NCBI RefSeq assembly: GCF_001652265.1
Contig: NZ_LWBS01000022.1
Coordinates: forward strand, 1-64,000
DNA from: Rhizobium leguminosarum
GTDB taxonomy: Bacteria; Pseudomonadota; Alphaproteobacteria; Rhizobiales; Rhizobiaceae
Direction: 5' to 3'
Length of the DNA: 64,000 nucleotides
Shown here piece after piece: positions 50,007 through 61,300 of this stretch. A program made the translations under genes and the position numbers. The notes under the pieces are model-generated. The model saw only the letters and a program-made list of their open reading frames with translations. It searched no databases and was not told where the DNA came from. The first letter of the stretch is position 1; each line of letters opens with the position of its first letter.

Positions 50007-51029
50007 TCATCCCCGGGGGGCTTTACCCCCGCATGACTGCCGGACGATCAGCCGGCACGGCAATTTCCTCACTCCCGGCTCGACTGGCCGTCCTTCCGCA
50101 AGCGCAAGCACCGTCAATCCGGCTTGCCGCCCGAGCTCCTTCAGTTCCATGTCCACCGTCGTCAGCGGCGGCCGCGTCTGGGCCGCGACAATCTCCCAAT
50201 TGTCGAAGCCGATGACCGAGACGTCCTGCGGCACCTTGACGCCGCGCTCTCGCAACGCATCCACAGCACCGCGGGCGATCTGATCATTGCCGCAGAAGAG
50301 CGCATCCGGTTTTTCTCCCGGTCTCTTCCAAAGCTGTTCGACCGCCTCATGGCCCCAGCCTTCCGACCAGACGCCGTAGAGCACCGGTTCACGGTGACCG
50401 GCCACCTCGTGATAGGCGCCGGCACGTTCCCGCACCGAGAAGAAGTCCTGCGGCCCGGTGATGTGCGCAATCCGCCGCCGTCCGATCTTCACGAGCCATT
50501 CCACCGCCAGCCGCGCACCCTGTTCGTCGTCCGACCGGAAGGTGACGCTGTTCTGCGTCCCCTCCGTGAATGCGTAGACGACAGGCACATGCAAATTCGA
50601 CAGATCGACAGGCAGACGTCTGTCCAGGCGTTTTCCCGTCGCGATGATGCCGTCGACCTGTTTGTCCAACATCGCGTCGACATGGATCTGGGCGAGCGCC
50701 GGATCGTCTTCGATGGCGCACAGGAAGACCGAAACGCCGTGATCGACGAGAGCGTCGGAGATCCCCGCCATGACCGGCAGCGTAAACCGGCCGTAAGTGT
50801 CGTTCGTCAGCAGCCCGATGGTGAAACTGCGCTTGCTGAGAAGACCTCTCGCCAGCGCATTCGGCCGATATCCGATTTCGGCGGCGATCCGTTTCACCCG
50901 TTCGCGGGTTTCCGACCCCATCCGGCCGGTATCATTGAGAGCTTTCGACGCCGTCGAGATGCTCACCGCGGCAGCCGCCGCCACCTCATGGATGGTGATC
51001 CTACCTCTTTTTCCTCCCGATATGTTCAG
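50007..51029 (-). CDS. LacI-family transcriptional regulator, probable CTG start
   Basis: The N-terminal HTH (ITIHEVAAAAAVSISTASKA, then LNDTGRMGSETRERVKRIAA) precedes the periplasmic-binding-like domain (SFTIGLLTNDTYGRFTLPVM, DALFCGNDQIARGAVDALRE, DVSVIGFDNWEI). The frame has no ATG, GTG or TTG between its upstream operators and the HTH. A CTG at 51029 has AAGGAGG five nt upstream and gives a 340-aa protein of normal LacI length. The frame upstream, to 51110, would run through the operator dyads. The gene heads the transport operon. Confidence 0.8.
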   Translation of the reverse strand: MNISGGKRGRITIHEVAAAAAVSISTASKALNDTGRMGSETRERVKRIAAEIGYRPNALARGLLSKRSFTIGLLTNDTYGRFTLPVMAGISDALVDHGVSVFLCAIEDDPALAQIHVDAMLDKQVDGIIATGKRLDRRLPVDLSNLHVPVVYAFTEGTQNSVTFRSDDEQGARLAVEWLVKIGRRRIAHITGPQDFFSVRERAGAYHEVAGHREPVLYGVWSEGWGHEAVEQLWKRPGEKPDALFCGNDQIARGAVDALRERGVKVPQDVSVIGFDNWEIVAAQTRPPLTTVDMELKELGRQAGLTVLALAEGRPVEPGVRKLPCRLIVRQSCGGKAPRG

Positions 51030-51052
51030 AACGTCCTCCTTCTGAAGTGATC

Positions 51053-51103
51053 TGAGAAAAGCTTTTACCAATCTCCATGTCAAGTGAGAAAAGGTTTTCT
51101 CAC
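51053..51103 (-). promoter_or_regulatory. Two operator dyads upstream of lacI
   Basis: GTGAGAAAA-GG-TTTTCTCAC (51084-51103) is a perfect 9+9 dyad. TGAGAAAA-GC-TTTTACCA (51053-51070) is a half-degenerate second copy. Their centres are 32 nt apart, about three helical turns, so two LacI dimers would sit on the same face. They lie between promoter and start, so the regulator probably represses its own operon. Confidence 0.65.
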
Positions 51104-51347
51104 GCGACATCAAGACTCGGATTGGCAAAGCCGTTTGCCGGCAGGACGCAAGCACAGGGAAAAGATCCATCCGCACCGGCCAGGCCAATCGCCATGTGTC
51201 ATCGGCGTTGAGACCAAGCGCAGAGCGGATGAGATTGGGCGGGCAAAGGGGCCTGTTGCGGCGTCTTGCGGGAGCAAGATCGATCGCTGTCAGAGCCTCC
51301 GGCGGAGGCCCTGAATTACCGTTCGAACCGCACGATCATCGAAAAAG
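51104..51347. other. Intergenic region between the lacI operators and hemA 3' end
   Basis: With the operators and leader this makes about 318 nt without a gene. I see no supported coding sequence; the lacI promoter should lie in its left part. A clear hemA terminator is not visible. Confidence 0.4.
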
Positions 51348-52562
51348 TCAGGCGACGTGCCTTGCGAGCGCGCAGCGCGACCAGAGCGAATGCAACGCCT
51401 CGACCAGATGGGCGATATCGGCGTCGGAATGCAGCGGCGTCGGCGTGATGCGCAGGCGCTCGGTCTTCTTCGGCACGGTGGGATAGTTGATCGGCTGGAC
51501 ATAGACGCCGCAATTGTCGAGCAGCAGATCGGAGATCCACTTGCACTTGGCCGCATCGCCGACCAGCACCGGCACGATATGGCTCGGATTGGGCATATGC
51601 GGAATGCCGCGCTGGTCGAGCAGCGCCCTCAGCTTGCGGACACGGTCCTGATGGCGGGCGCGCTCGAACTGGCTGACCTTCAGGTGCTGGATCGAGGCGA
51701 CGGCGCCGGCGGCCAGTGCCGGCGGCAACGCCGTGGTGAAGATGAAGCCTGACGCAAACGAGCGGATGAAATCGCAAAGTGCCGTCGAAGCGGCGATATA
51801 GCCGCCCATCACCCCGAACGCCTTGCCGAGCGTGCCTTCGATGACGGTCAGCCGATCCATCAGCCCTTCGCGCTCGGCAATGCCGCCGCCGCGCGGGCCA
51901 TACATGCCGACGCCATGCACTTCGTCGAGATAGGTCATCGCCCCATATTTGTCGGCGAGGTCGCAGATTTCCTTGATCGGGGCGATATCGCCATCCATCG
52001 AATAGACGCTCTCGAAAGCGATCAGCTTCGGCGCCTTCGGATCGGCGGCCTTGAGCTTGGCTTCGAGATCGGCCACGTCATTGTGCTTCCAGATCACCTT
52101 GTCGCACTTGGCATAGCGGATGCCCTCGATCATCGAGGCATGGTTCAGCGCGTCGGAGAAGATGATCAGGCCGGGGATCTTGGCGCCGAGCGTGCCGAGT
52201 GCTGCCCAGTTGGACACATAGCCAGACGTGAAGATCAGCGCTGCTTCGTTGCCGTGCAGGTCAGCAAGCTCACGCTCGAGCATGACGTGATGGTGGTTGG
52301 TGCCAGAAATATTCCGGGTGCCTCCCGCACCCGCGCCACAGTGGTCGATGGCGTTCTTCATCGCCTCGATCACCTTTGGATGCTGGCCCATGCCGAGATA
52401 GTCGTTGGAGCACCAGACCGTGACTTCCTTTTGGCCATCCACAGTGTAACGCGTCGCGCGGGGAAAATTGCCGCGGTGACGTTCGAGATCGGCAAAAACG
52501 CGGTAACGGCCCTCAGCATGAAGCCCGTCCAGCTCGCTTTTGAAAAACGCTTCGAAATCCAT
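51348..52562 (-). CDS. hemA: 5-aminolevulinate synthase (C4 pathway)
   Basis: The 404-aa enzyme joins glycine and succinyl-CoA to form 5-aminolevulinate in haem and cobalamin synthesis. It has [45 protein letters not shown], the [10 protein letters not shown] segment and the PLP lysine K247 in [14 protein letters not shown] lies six nt before the ATG at 52562. Use of this enzyme instead of the C5 pathway is typical of alphaproteobacteria. Confidence 0.97.
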   Translation of the reverse strand: MDFEAFFKSELDGLHAEGRYRVFADLERHRGNFPRATRYTVDGQKEVTVWCSNDYLGMGQHPKVIEAMKNAIDHCGAGAGGTRNISGTNHHHVMLERELADLHGNEAALIFTSGYVSNWAALGTLGAKIPGLIIFSDALNHASMIEGIRYAKCDKVIWKHNDVADLEAKLKAADPKAPKLIAFESVYSMDGDIAPIKEICDLADKYGAMTYLDEVHGVGMYGPRGGGIAEREGLMDRLTVIEGTLGKAFGVMGGYIAASTALCDFIRSFASGFIFTTALPPALAAGAVASIQHLKVSQFERARHQDRVRKLRALLDQRGIPHMPNPSHIVPVLVGDAAKCKWISDLLLDNCGVYVQPINYPTVPKKTERLRITPTPLHSDADIAHLVEALHSLWSRCALARHVA

Positions 52563-52698
52563 CATATGCTCCAGTATCACGCGGATGTTCTTGATGACTG
52601 GACGTCCGCGCGTCAATGCTTACCCTTTGCTTTAACATCAACTGCGGCAAAAGGCCCAGATTTTTGAATGATTCCAGATAAAAAATATGCGCGCCGCG

Positions 52699-52713
52699 AT
52701 CAATGAAATTGAT
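52699..52713. promoter_or_regulatory. Perfect 15-nt dyad upstream of hemA
   Basis: ATCAAT-GAA-ATTGAT lies about 137 nt upstream of the hemA start, in the 326-nt region between hemA and the divergent lipoprotein gene. Its half-site order is the reverse of an FNR/FixK box, so I do not call it one. A regulatory role is possible but unproven. Confidence 0.3.
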
Positions 52714-52888
52714 GCCGCAGAAGGCAGCCGAGTTTGCGCACCATGCAAAAGGCGACAACAGTCCGATCGCAAAAAAATCAGCACACCGGATGGACAACCC
52801 TTTCTTCCGACATAGTTTTCGGTCTAGCCTGACAAAAAAATAGAAGGGACGGCCTTTGCCCGCTGGGCAACAACCTCGGAGAGAAAAG

Positions 52889-53146
52889 ATGAAGAAAGCT
52901 GTCATACTCGCATTGGTCGGCCTGTCGATCGCAAGCTGCACGCCGACGCAGCAGGGCGCCGGCATCGGCGCTGCATCAGGCGCCGTCATCGGCGGCGCAG
53001 TCACCGGCAATGTTCGTGGCGCAGCAGTCGGCGCCGCAATCGGCGGCGTGTCCGGCGCCCTCATCGGCAGCGTCGCCGAACAGCCCGGCCAGTGCTACTA
53101 TCGCGACCGCTACGGTCGCCGCTACATCGATAGTTGCCCGCGCTGA
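52889..53146 (+). CDS. Glycine-zipper lipoprotein (85 aa)
   Basis: The signal peptide ends in SIASC, a lipobox. The mature part is a Gly-zipper segment (GAGIGAASGAVIGGAVTG, RGAAVGAAIGGVSGALIG) that could pack in a membrane, followed by a Tyr/Arg-rich tail with two Cys. The start at 52889 has GGAGAG upstream. Similar small outer-membrane or periplasmic lipoproteins are common in rhizobia. Confidence 0.75.
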   Translation: MKKAVILALVGLSIASCTPTQQGAGIGAASGAVIGGAVTGNVRGAAVGAAIGGVSGALIGSVAEQPGQCYYRDRYGRRYIDSCPR

Positions 53147-53173
53147 GAGCACCCTGAAATTGGTAAATCCAGG

Positions 53174-53202
53174 AAATCCCGGACACAGATCCGGGATTTT
53201 TT
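53174..53202 (+). terminator. Rho-independent terminator
   Basis: A 10-bp stem AAATCCCGGA/TCCGGGATTT with a CACAGA loop and a run of T. It ends the lipoprotein transcript and isolates tamA. Confidence 0.85.
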
Positions 53203-53315
53203 GTGCTAAATTAGCGCGTTGGCAATTTAAAATGGTACACCCCGCGCAATTTTGTCGCTAAGCTGTTCATGGCTGGGCAACGAAGCTTCAATGTAGACAT
53301 AACCAAAAGCGGCGG

Positions 53316-55244
53316 ATGCGGATCAGAGGGACAGGCCCGAAAACAAGTACTGCGTATCGGCGAACAGGAACCATGATGGTGGTCGCAGCGGCAGCTGCGT
53401 TCTCACCGGTCCTGATCGGCGACGCTTACGCCTTCAAGCTTTTCGGCATCACCATTTTCGGCAAGGAAGAAGACGAAGGCGAACAGGTGCCCGATCCGGT
53501 GCGCTACCAAGTCGACCTTAAAGCCGATACCGCCGATCCCGACCTGAAAGAAGCGCTGGAAAACAGTTCCCGTCTCGTCAGCGACCAGAAGCAGCCGGTT
53601 TCCGGCGATCTCGGCATCGTCGTCAAGGCGCGCGACGACCGAGAGCGGCTGATCGCCACTCTGTATGAAAGGGCCCGTTATGGCGGCCTGGTGACGATCA
53701 CCATCGACGGCAAGAATATCGACGACCTGCCGCCCAATCCGACATTCGACCGGTCAGGGCCGATCCCTGTCACCGTCGACATTGCTCCCGGCCCGGTTTT
53801 CAAGGTCAGGGAAGTTCAGTTCGGCGGCGATGCCGCAAACCATAATCCCGCCGATTACGATCTCGCCCCGGGCGCTGAGGCCGGCTCGCTCGCCATCATC
53901 AGGGCCGGCGACAAGATCGTCGAACAACTGAAGAGCGAAGGCCGGCCCTTCGCCAAGTTGACCGAACGCAAGGTCGTCGCCGATCACAAAAGCGATACCG
54001 TCGATATCGTCCTTGCTGCCGAGGGCGGTCCCGTCGCCCCGATCGGCGATGTCGGCGTCACCGGCGAAAAGACCGTCGAGCCGGCTTTCATCCAGCGTTA
54101 TTCCCGGCTAAACAAGGGCGAGGCCTATTCCCCGGAAACGTTGAAGAAAGCCGGCGAGCGGCTGCGCGCCCTCGGCGTCTTTTCGAGCGTCACCATCCAC
54201 GAAGGCGATGCGCTGGCATCCGATGGCACGCTGCCGATGACGATCGAGGTTTCAGAAGGCAAGAGGCGCTACTTCGGCGTCGGCGCGCAATATTCCACCA
54301 CCGACGGCTTCGGTGTTCAGGGCTATTGGGGCCACCGCAACCTGTTCGGCGAAGCCGAAACGCTGAGGATCGAGGGATCGGTCTCCAGGCTTGGCGAAAC
54401 GACGGATGTCGGCAGCCTCGACTATTCCGCCGGCATCCTCTTCACCAAGCCCGGCGCCTTCTTCCCCGCCGCCACCCTGAAGGCCGGCATCGTCGCCAAG
54501 ACCGAAAATCCGGATGCTTATAACGCGACGCTTGTCACCGCCTCGCTCGGCCTTTCCTACGAGTTGACCGACCGGGACACCGTCTCGGCGAGCGGCGAGG
54601 TCAGCTGGGAGCGCGACGACGACGCCTTCGGCACGAACGACTATCTGACCTTTACCTTGCCGATCAAATATGATCGCGATGCACGCAACGACAAGTTCAA
54701 CCCAACGGAAGGCTATCGTGCGACGCTCTCGGCAAAGCCTGGCTACGAAATCTTCAACGCTACGCCCTATGCGGCATTCGAGGGCTCGATTTCCGGCTAT
54801 CTGCCGTTCGGCCAGGAAGACGGCCTGGTGCTTGCCGGCAAGGTTGCCGCCGGCGTCCTGATCGGCGGTGATAGCATTGGGGATATTCCCGCCACACAGC
54901 GCTTCTTTGCCGGCGGCGGCGGTTCCGTGCGCGGATACAGCTATCAGGAAATCTCGCCCTATAACGACAATGGCGATGCCACCGGCGGCCGCTCTTATGT
55001 AACCGGTTCGCTGGAGGCCCGCATCAAGATCACCGATACGATCGGCATCGTGCCCTTCATCGATGCCGGCACGGTATCGGACAGTACCTTTCCGGGTTTT
55101 TCCGACATTCGCGCTGGCGCCGGCGCCGGAATACGATATGCAACGCCTTTCGGCCCGCTGCGGCTTGATTTTGCCGTGCCGCTGAACAAGTACGAAGATG
55201 GCACAGATTACGGAATCTACGCCGGCATCGGCCAATCCTTCTAG
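53316..55244 (+). CDS. tamA: TamA-like outer-membrane translocation protein (Omp85 family)
   Basis: A signal peptide (MMVVAAAAAFSPVLIGDAYA after a basic N-region) is followed by POTRA-type domains (about 90-330) and a C-terminal 16-strand barrel with the Omp85 motif GGGGSVRGYSYQE and a final aromatic residue (IGQSF). TamA and TamB form the translocation and assembly module that moves substrates or phospholipids between the membranes. The 642-aa length is normal for TamA. It is followed directly by tamB. Confidence 0.9.
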   Translation: MRIRGTGPKTSTAYRRTGTMMVVAAAAAFSPVLIGDAYAFKLFGITIFGKEEDEGEQVPDPVRYQVDLKADTADPDLKEALENSSRLVSDQKQPVSGDLGIVVKARDDRERLIATLYERARYGGLVTITIDGKNIDDLPPNPTFDRSGPIPVTVDIAPGPVFKVREVQFGGDAANHNPADYDLAPGAEAGSLAIIRAGDKIVEQLKSEGRPFAKLTERKVVADHKSDTVDIVLAAEGGPVAPIGDVGVTGEKTVEPAFIQRYSRLNKGEAYSPETLKKAGERLRALGVFSSVTIHEGDALASDGTLPMTIEVSEGKRRYFGVGAQYSTTDGFGVQGYWGHRNLFGEAETLRIEGSVSRLGETTDVGSLDYSAGILFTKPGAFFPAATLKAGIVAKTENPDAYNATLVTASLGLSYELTDRDTVSASGEVSWERDDDAFGTNDYLTFTLPIKYDRDARNDKFNPTEGYRATLSAKPGYEIFNATPYAAFEGSISGYLPFGQEDGLVLAGKVAAGVLIGGDSIGDIPATQRFFAGGGGSVRGYSYQEISPYNDNGDATGGRSYVTGSLEARIKITDTIGIVPFIDAGTVSDSTFPGFSDIRAGAGAGIRYATPFGPLRLDFAVPLNKYEDGTDYGIYAGIGQSF

Positions 55245-55311
55245 AATTGCCGATACCGCTCGTGTTTTCCGATCTGTGAGCCGCCATGAAAACGGGGTAG
55301 TGTCCGCGCCG

Positions 55312-58300
55312 ATGCAAACGCTGGCAAAAATCGTCAACTGGATCGTACGGCTCACCGGCTATGCCGTCGGTGCCACTTTGATTCTCGCCGTCGTAGCACT
55401 TGCGATCTTCGGCTTCACCAGTTTTGGCGCCCGCATCGTCACCGAAAAGATAGCCTCCACGCTGTCCAACCGCGACATGACGATCGAGGTTCGCGAACCG
55501 CAAGGCCTTTTGACCGGCGGGCTTCGCGCCGCCGAGATTTCCATCTCCGACACCAGGGGCGTCTTTGCGGAAATTCATGGCATCGCGATCGACTGGAATC
55601 CGCTTGCGCTGCTGACGGGAACTTTTCATGCCAAACGCTTCGAGATCGAAGCGATCAACGTGCTGCGTAAGCCGGTGCGCACCCTCCCCTCGCGGCCCGG
55701 AGCTGAAAATACCGGCGGATTTAATCTTCCGATCAAGGTGGAGATAGACCGTGTCGCGCTGCCCGATATCAAACTTGCCGCACCCGTTGCCGGCCGCGCC
55801 TTTGCGCTCGCCGCCGAGGGCAGCCTTTCGGCAAATGGCGATGGCGGCGAGGCCGTCGTCAATGTCAGCCGTCACGCGGTCCCGGATGCGCGGCTTGCCG
55901 CCGACATCGCTTTTGCACCAGCCGAAAACCGGCTGCGGCTGAAGGCGCAGCTGTCCGAGCCGAAGGGCGGGCTGCTGGCGGGCTTTCTCGGCTTGCCGGA
56001 CAGCCCGGCCGTCAACATTGATCTCGACGGCCAGGGGCCGATATCCGATTGGAAAGGCAAAGTGCAGGCCGCCCTCGACGGGCAGCAGCGCGCCGCAATC
56101 GAGGCCCGGCATCAGATTACGGAAGACGGGCTGCACCACCTCGACCTGAAGGGCGGCGGTGACCTGAGCTCGCTGCTTCCATCGGCATTCCGGCCGCTTT
56201 TTGCCGGCCAGACCAATATCGATCTTGCCACGACCTTCGACAATCACGGCAAGATCGATATCCAGACCGGCAATATCGCCACCGGCAGTGTGGTGATCGC
56301 CGCCTCGGGCACCCTCGATCCGGCCGGCAACAACAGCCTGAACGCCAATCTGCTCGGCACGTCGGGGCCTGTCGATTTCCGCTGGCCGCTCGCCGAAGGC
56401 GAAGCGCGCTTCCTTATATCAGGCCTCAACCTGGCACTAACAGGCGATGCCCAGGCGGCCCGGCTGAACGTCAGCGGCTCGCTCGACACCGCAACCCTTC
56501 CGCAAGCCAATATCGGCAATATCAAGCTGACCGCAAAGAGCGACGCCTTCAATCTCGCCGCACGTTCCGGCAGCGTCCAGCTGCGCCTCGTTGCCGGCGA
56601 CGCGACCTTTGCCGAGCCGAACCTCAATCGCGCCGTCCAGGGCCCGGTCACGATCGCCTCGCCGCTGCAGATCTCGCCCAGTGGCATCGGCTTCAACGGC
56701 ACCACCGTCGAAAGCGCCAATATCAACGGTGGCCTCAACGGTTCCTATCGGCTGGCAGACAAGGCGCTGACCGGCAACCTCAAACTCACCATCGATCCGG
56801 CAGCCCTGCCGGCTGCGGTGACAAGCAGGTTCGACGGACCGATCTCGCTCGAAAGCCAGGTGGTCGGCATCATCCCGTCAAAATTCGCGCTGTCCAACCT
56901 CGTCCTGAAGTCCGGCACGGTCGAAGCCGCCGGCAACGTCGCACTCGACGGCGGGATGTTGAATGCCGATCTCTCCGGCCGGCTGCCTGACATTGGCAAG
57001 CTCATCCCCGGCGCCAGCGGTGGAGCCGGTTATGCGTTGAGAGTGGGAGGTGAGCTCCCGGCAATCTCGGTGACGGCCAATCTCAAGGCCGCCAGCCTAA
57101 ATATGGCCGACCGCATGCTCGGCAACCTCAATATCGACCTGTCGGGCCTCGCCGATCCCAAGGCGCCGCAGGGCAGGATCGCCGCCACCGGCACGATCGA
57201 CGGCCAGCCGATCGGCATCAACGGCGACATAAGTTCGCAGGACGGCAAGATGCGCATTCCGGCGCTGACCGCCGATATCGGTGGCAACCTGCTGACCGGC
57301 AATGTGGAATTCTCGCCCTCTCTGGAGCCAACAGGCGCACTGACCTTCGATTTCCCCAATGTCGGCCTGCTCGCCGCACTCGGCGGACAGAAGGCCGAAG
57401 GCGATCTCAAGGGTTCGCTCGGCGTCAGCAGCGACAGCGGCAGGATCGCGCTCAAACTGCTTGCAACAGGCGGCTCGATCCGCCGTGATACGCTTGCGAT
57501 CCTCAAGCCGGATATCGATGTCACGGTCAGCGATCTCAAAGCCCTTGCCGCAAACGGCACGGTCAAGGCCGAGGAGGTGAGCGCCGGAACGAACAAGCTT
57601 GCCGGCCTTTCGCTTAGGTTTACCAAGCAGCAAAACCATACCGACTTCGATCTCGATACTGCCTATGACGGCAATCCCGTGCTGGCGGCCGGCAATATCG
57701 AGGCGGCGGACGGCACGATGCACCTGAACCTCGATCGTTTCTCGGCAAGCCCCCGCAATATCCCGATCGAGCTTACCGCACCGACACAGGTCGCAATCGG
57801 CGGCGGTGCCGCCAGTCTGAACGGACTGACGCTGAAGACCGGCGCCGGTTCGGTGACCGTCACCGGTTCTGCCGGCGAAACGCTGAAGCTTGATGCAGGC
57901 ATCCACGATCTGCCGGCAGCGCTCGCCAACGGTTTCGTGCCCAACCTTTCAGCCGGCGGCACGATCTCGGGAACCATTGCCGTGACCGGAACGCCGGCAG
58001 CACCGGTCGCCGACTTCAAGCTCGACTGGAAGGATGCGACGACCGGCCGGACCAAGGGGGCGGGCCTGGCACCGCTCGGCATCACCGCCGGCGGCAAATT
58101 CGCCGACCACAAGCTCGATTTCGACACGACAGTCAGCAGTGATGACGGCCTCTCGCTGAAGGCCGCCGGCAATGTCGCCCTCGCCGATCCGAAGGCGCCG
58201 GTGCTTGACGTCAACGCCGATATCCTCAACCTGCCTGCCCGCATCGCCAATGGTTTCGTGCCCGATCTCGCCGCCGAAGGCACGATTACAGGAAAACTGG

Positions 58301-61300
58301 CCGCCTCCGGTTCGCTCGCTGCTCCCACCGCCAATTTCGGTCTCGATTGGAAAAGTGCTGCAACGAACCAGACGAGGCGTGCGGGCCTTGCCGACCTCGC
58401 GGTGAAGGCATCCGGAAAATTCGCCGACAGCAAGCTCGATTTCGACACAGTGATCGGCGGTGCCAACAGCCTCTCCTTAAAGGCAAACGGCAATATAGCC
58501 ATCACGGGCACGACGATCGGCAACGTCATGGTCGAGGCCGCACTGGCGAATGTTCCGGCAAATATCGCAAACAGCTTCGTCGCCGATCTCGCCGCCGAAG
58601 GCACGATCTCTGGAAAGATCTCCGCCAGCGGGTCGCTCTCCGCCCCGAGTGCCGATTTCGATCTCAATTGGAAAGACGCTGCGACGAGCCACACGAAACG
58701 GGCCGGCCTTGCAGCGCTCGGCGTGACCGCATCAGGAAAACTTGCGGATAATAAGCTCGATTTCGACACGGTGATCGGCGGCGCCAACAGCCTCTCGCTG
58801 ACGGCAAAGGGCAATGTCGCCATCACGGGCACGACGATCGGCACCGTCACGGTCGACGCCGCACTGGCGAATGTTCCCGCAAATATCGCAAACAGCTTCG
58901 TCGCCGATCTCGCCGCCGAAGGCGCGATCTCCGGACATATCTCGGCCAACGGGTCGCTCTCCGCCCCGAGTGCCGATTTCGATCTCAATTGGAAAGACGC
59001 TGCGACGAGCCACACGAAACGGGCCGGCCTTGCAGCGCTCGGCGTGACCGCATCAGGAAAACTTGCGGATAATAAGCTCGATTTCGACACGGTGATCGTC
59101 GGCGCCAACAGCCTCTCGCTGACGGCAACCGGCGATGTCGCCATCACCGGCACGACAATCGGCAACGTCAAAGTCGAAGCTGCGCTGGCAAATATCCCGG
59201 CAAACATTGCAAACAGCTTCGTTCCCGATCTCGCCGCCGAAGGCGCGATCTCAGGAACGGCCTCTACCAGCGGCTCGCTTTCCGCTCCGGCTGCCGATTT
59301 CGATCTCAATTGGAAAGACGCGGCGACGAGCCACACGAAACGTGCCGGCCTTTCAGCACTCGGCGTGACCGCATCGGGAAAATTTGCCGAAAACAAGCTT
59401 GATTTCAACGCTGCAGTCAGCGGCGATAAAGACCTCTCATTGAAAGCCACGGGCAATGTCGCATTGGCCGGGAAGACGATCGACAGCATCAAGGTCGATG
59501 CCGAGATCGCCAAGCTTCCGGCCAGTCTCGCAAACGCCTTCGTTCCCGATCTCGCGGCCGGCGGCACGATATCCGGCACCCTGTCCGCCGCCGGGACACC
59601 GACCGCACCGAATGCCGACTTCAAGCTCGACTGGACGGATGCCGCGACCAGCCAGACCCGAAGCGCTCATCTCTCGGGCCTGGCACTTGCCGCATCGGGA
59701 CGCTTCGCCGACAACCGGCTCGATTTCGATGCCAATCTTGGCGGCCAGGACGGCCTCTCGCTGAAGGCCATGGGCAACGTCGCGATATCAGGCACCTCGG
59801 TTAAAACCCTCGACGTCAAGGCCGATCTCGCCAACCTGCCTGCAGGCCTCGCCAACGGCTTCGTCCCCAGTCTTGCCGCCGAAGGCACCGTCTCGGGCAC
59901 GGCATCCGCTTCCGGCGCACTTCCAAAGCCGGCGGTCGATTTCAAGCTCGACTGGAAGAACGCCGCGACCGCCCAGACCAAGAGCAGCGGCCTTTCGGAC
60001 TTGAGTGCTGCGGCAACCGGCAAGTTCGCCAATGACCGGGTGGATTTCGACGCTAATCTCGCCGGCAAGGACGGCGTGCTGGCCAAGGCGAAGGGCGGCG
60101 TCACGATCGCGGGAACGGCCATCCGGGACCTTTCGATCAATGCCGATATTCCGGCACTGCCGGCAAATATCGCAAATGCCTTCGTTCCCGGCCTCGGTGC
60201 CGAGGGCACGCTTTCGGCAAACGCCGTAACGTCGGGGACGCCGGCAAATCCGATCGTCGATTTCAAGCTGGACTGGAAGGACGCCGCCACCAGCCACACC
60301 AAAGCTGCCGGCCTCTCTCGCCTTGCGCTGGCCGCGACGGGAAAATACGCCGGTGACAGGCTGGATTTTGATGCGAACCTGACTGGCGGTGGCGGCATTG
60401 CGCTGAAAGCAGCCGGCAATCTTTCGATCGCAGGCACCTCGATCCGCTCGGTCGACGTCACGGCGAACGCCACCAATGTTCCGGCCGGCATCGCCAACGG
60501 CTTCGTTCCCGGCCTTGCCGCCGAAGGCGCAGTCTCGGCAACCGCAAAGGCCACCGGCGCGCTATCAGCGCCCTCCGTCGACTTCAAGGTCGACTGGAAG
60601 AACGCAGCGACGAGCCAGACAAAAGGTGCCAGCCTTTCGCCGTTCACCATCGGCGCATCAGGCAAACTTGCCGGAAACAGGCTGACGGTCGATACTAGCC
60701 TTGCCGGTGACGCCGGCATGTCGCTGAAGGGCGGCGGCAGTGTCGTGATCACAGGCAATCGCGCCATCGACATGCGCTTCACAGGCAATCTTCCCTTTGC
60801 CGTGCTCGGCGCCCCGCTTGCGCAGCAGGGACTCGTCGTGGACGGCGTCGCCACTGTCAATCTCCAGATTGGCGGAACGGCCGCAGCACCCGTCATCAAC
60901 GGCACGGTCTCGACCAATGGCGCCAAACTCGTCGACGTCCGGCGCAATCTGGCCGTCAACAATCTTGCGGCGACCGTGACCTTCAATGGCAGCCAGGCCG
61001 TGATATCGCGTCTCAGCGGCAACATTGGCGGCGGCGGCACGATTTCTGCAAGCGGCACCATCGGCATCCAGCCGGCTGGCGGCTTTCCCGCAGACATTTC
61101 GATCAAGCTCGACAAGGCGGTCTACGTCGATGGAACGCTTGTCGTCTCGACCGTCAATGGCACGCTCGGCCTGCGCGGGCCGATCGCCAGTGCGACGCTG
61201 AGCGGCAAGCTTCGGCTGGACAAGACCTCGATCACGGTCCCGGAAAAACTGCCCACCTCGCTGAGAGAAATCGACATCCGCCATAAGAATGCGCCGCGCG

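Noticed and set aside
52699..52713. FNR/FixK box upstream of hemA
   Set aside because: The half sites are in the opposite order (ATCAA...TTGAT) to the TTGAT-N4-ATCAA consensus, so I only list a dyad.
55198..55311. Extra 38 N-terminal codons for TamB
   Set aside because: They overlap the end of tamA in another frame and precede the natural membrane anchor; a start at 55312 gives the usual TamB N-terminus.
57663..59624. Long open frame (653 codons) on the strand opposite tamB
   Set aside because: It mirrors the tandem repeats of tamB. The antisense frame stays open because each 321-nt unit is in phase and GC-rich. It has no ribosome site or family match. Shorter antisense frames elsewhere in tamB have the same cause.
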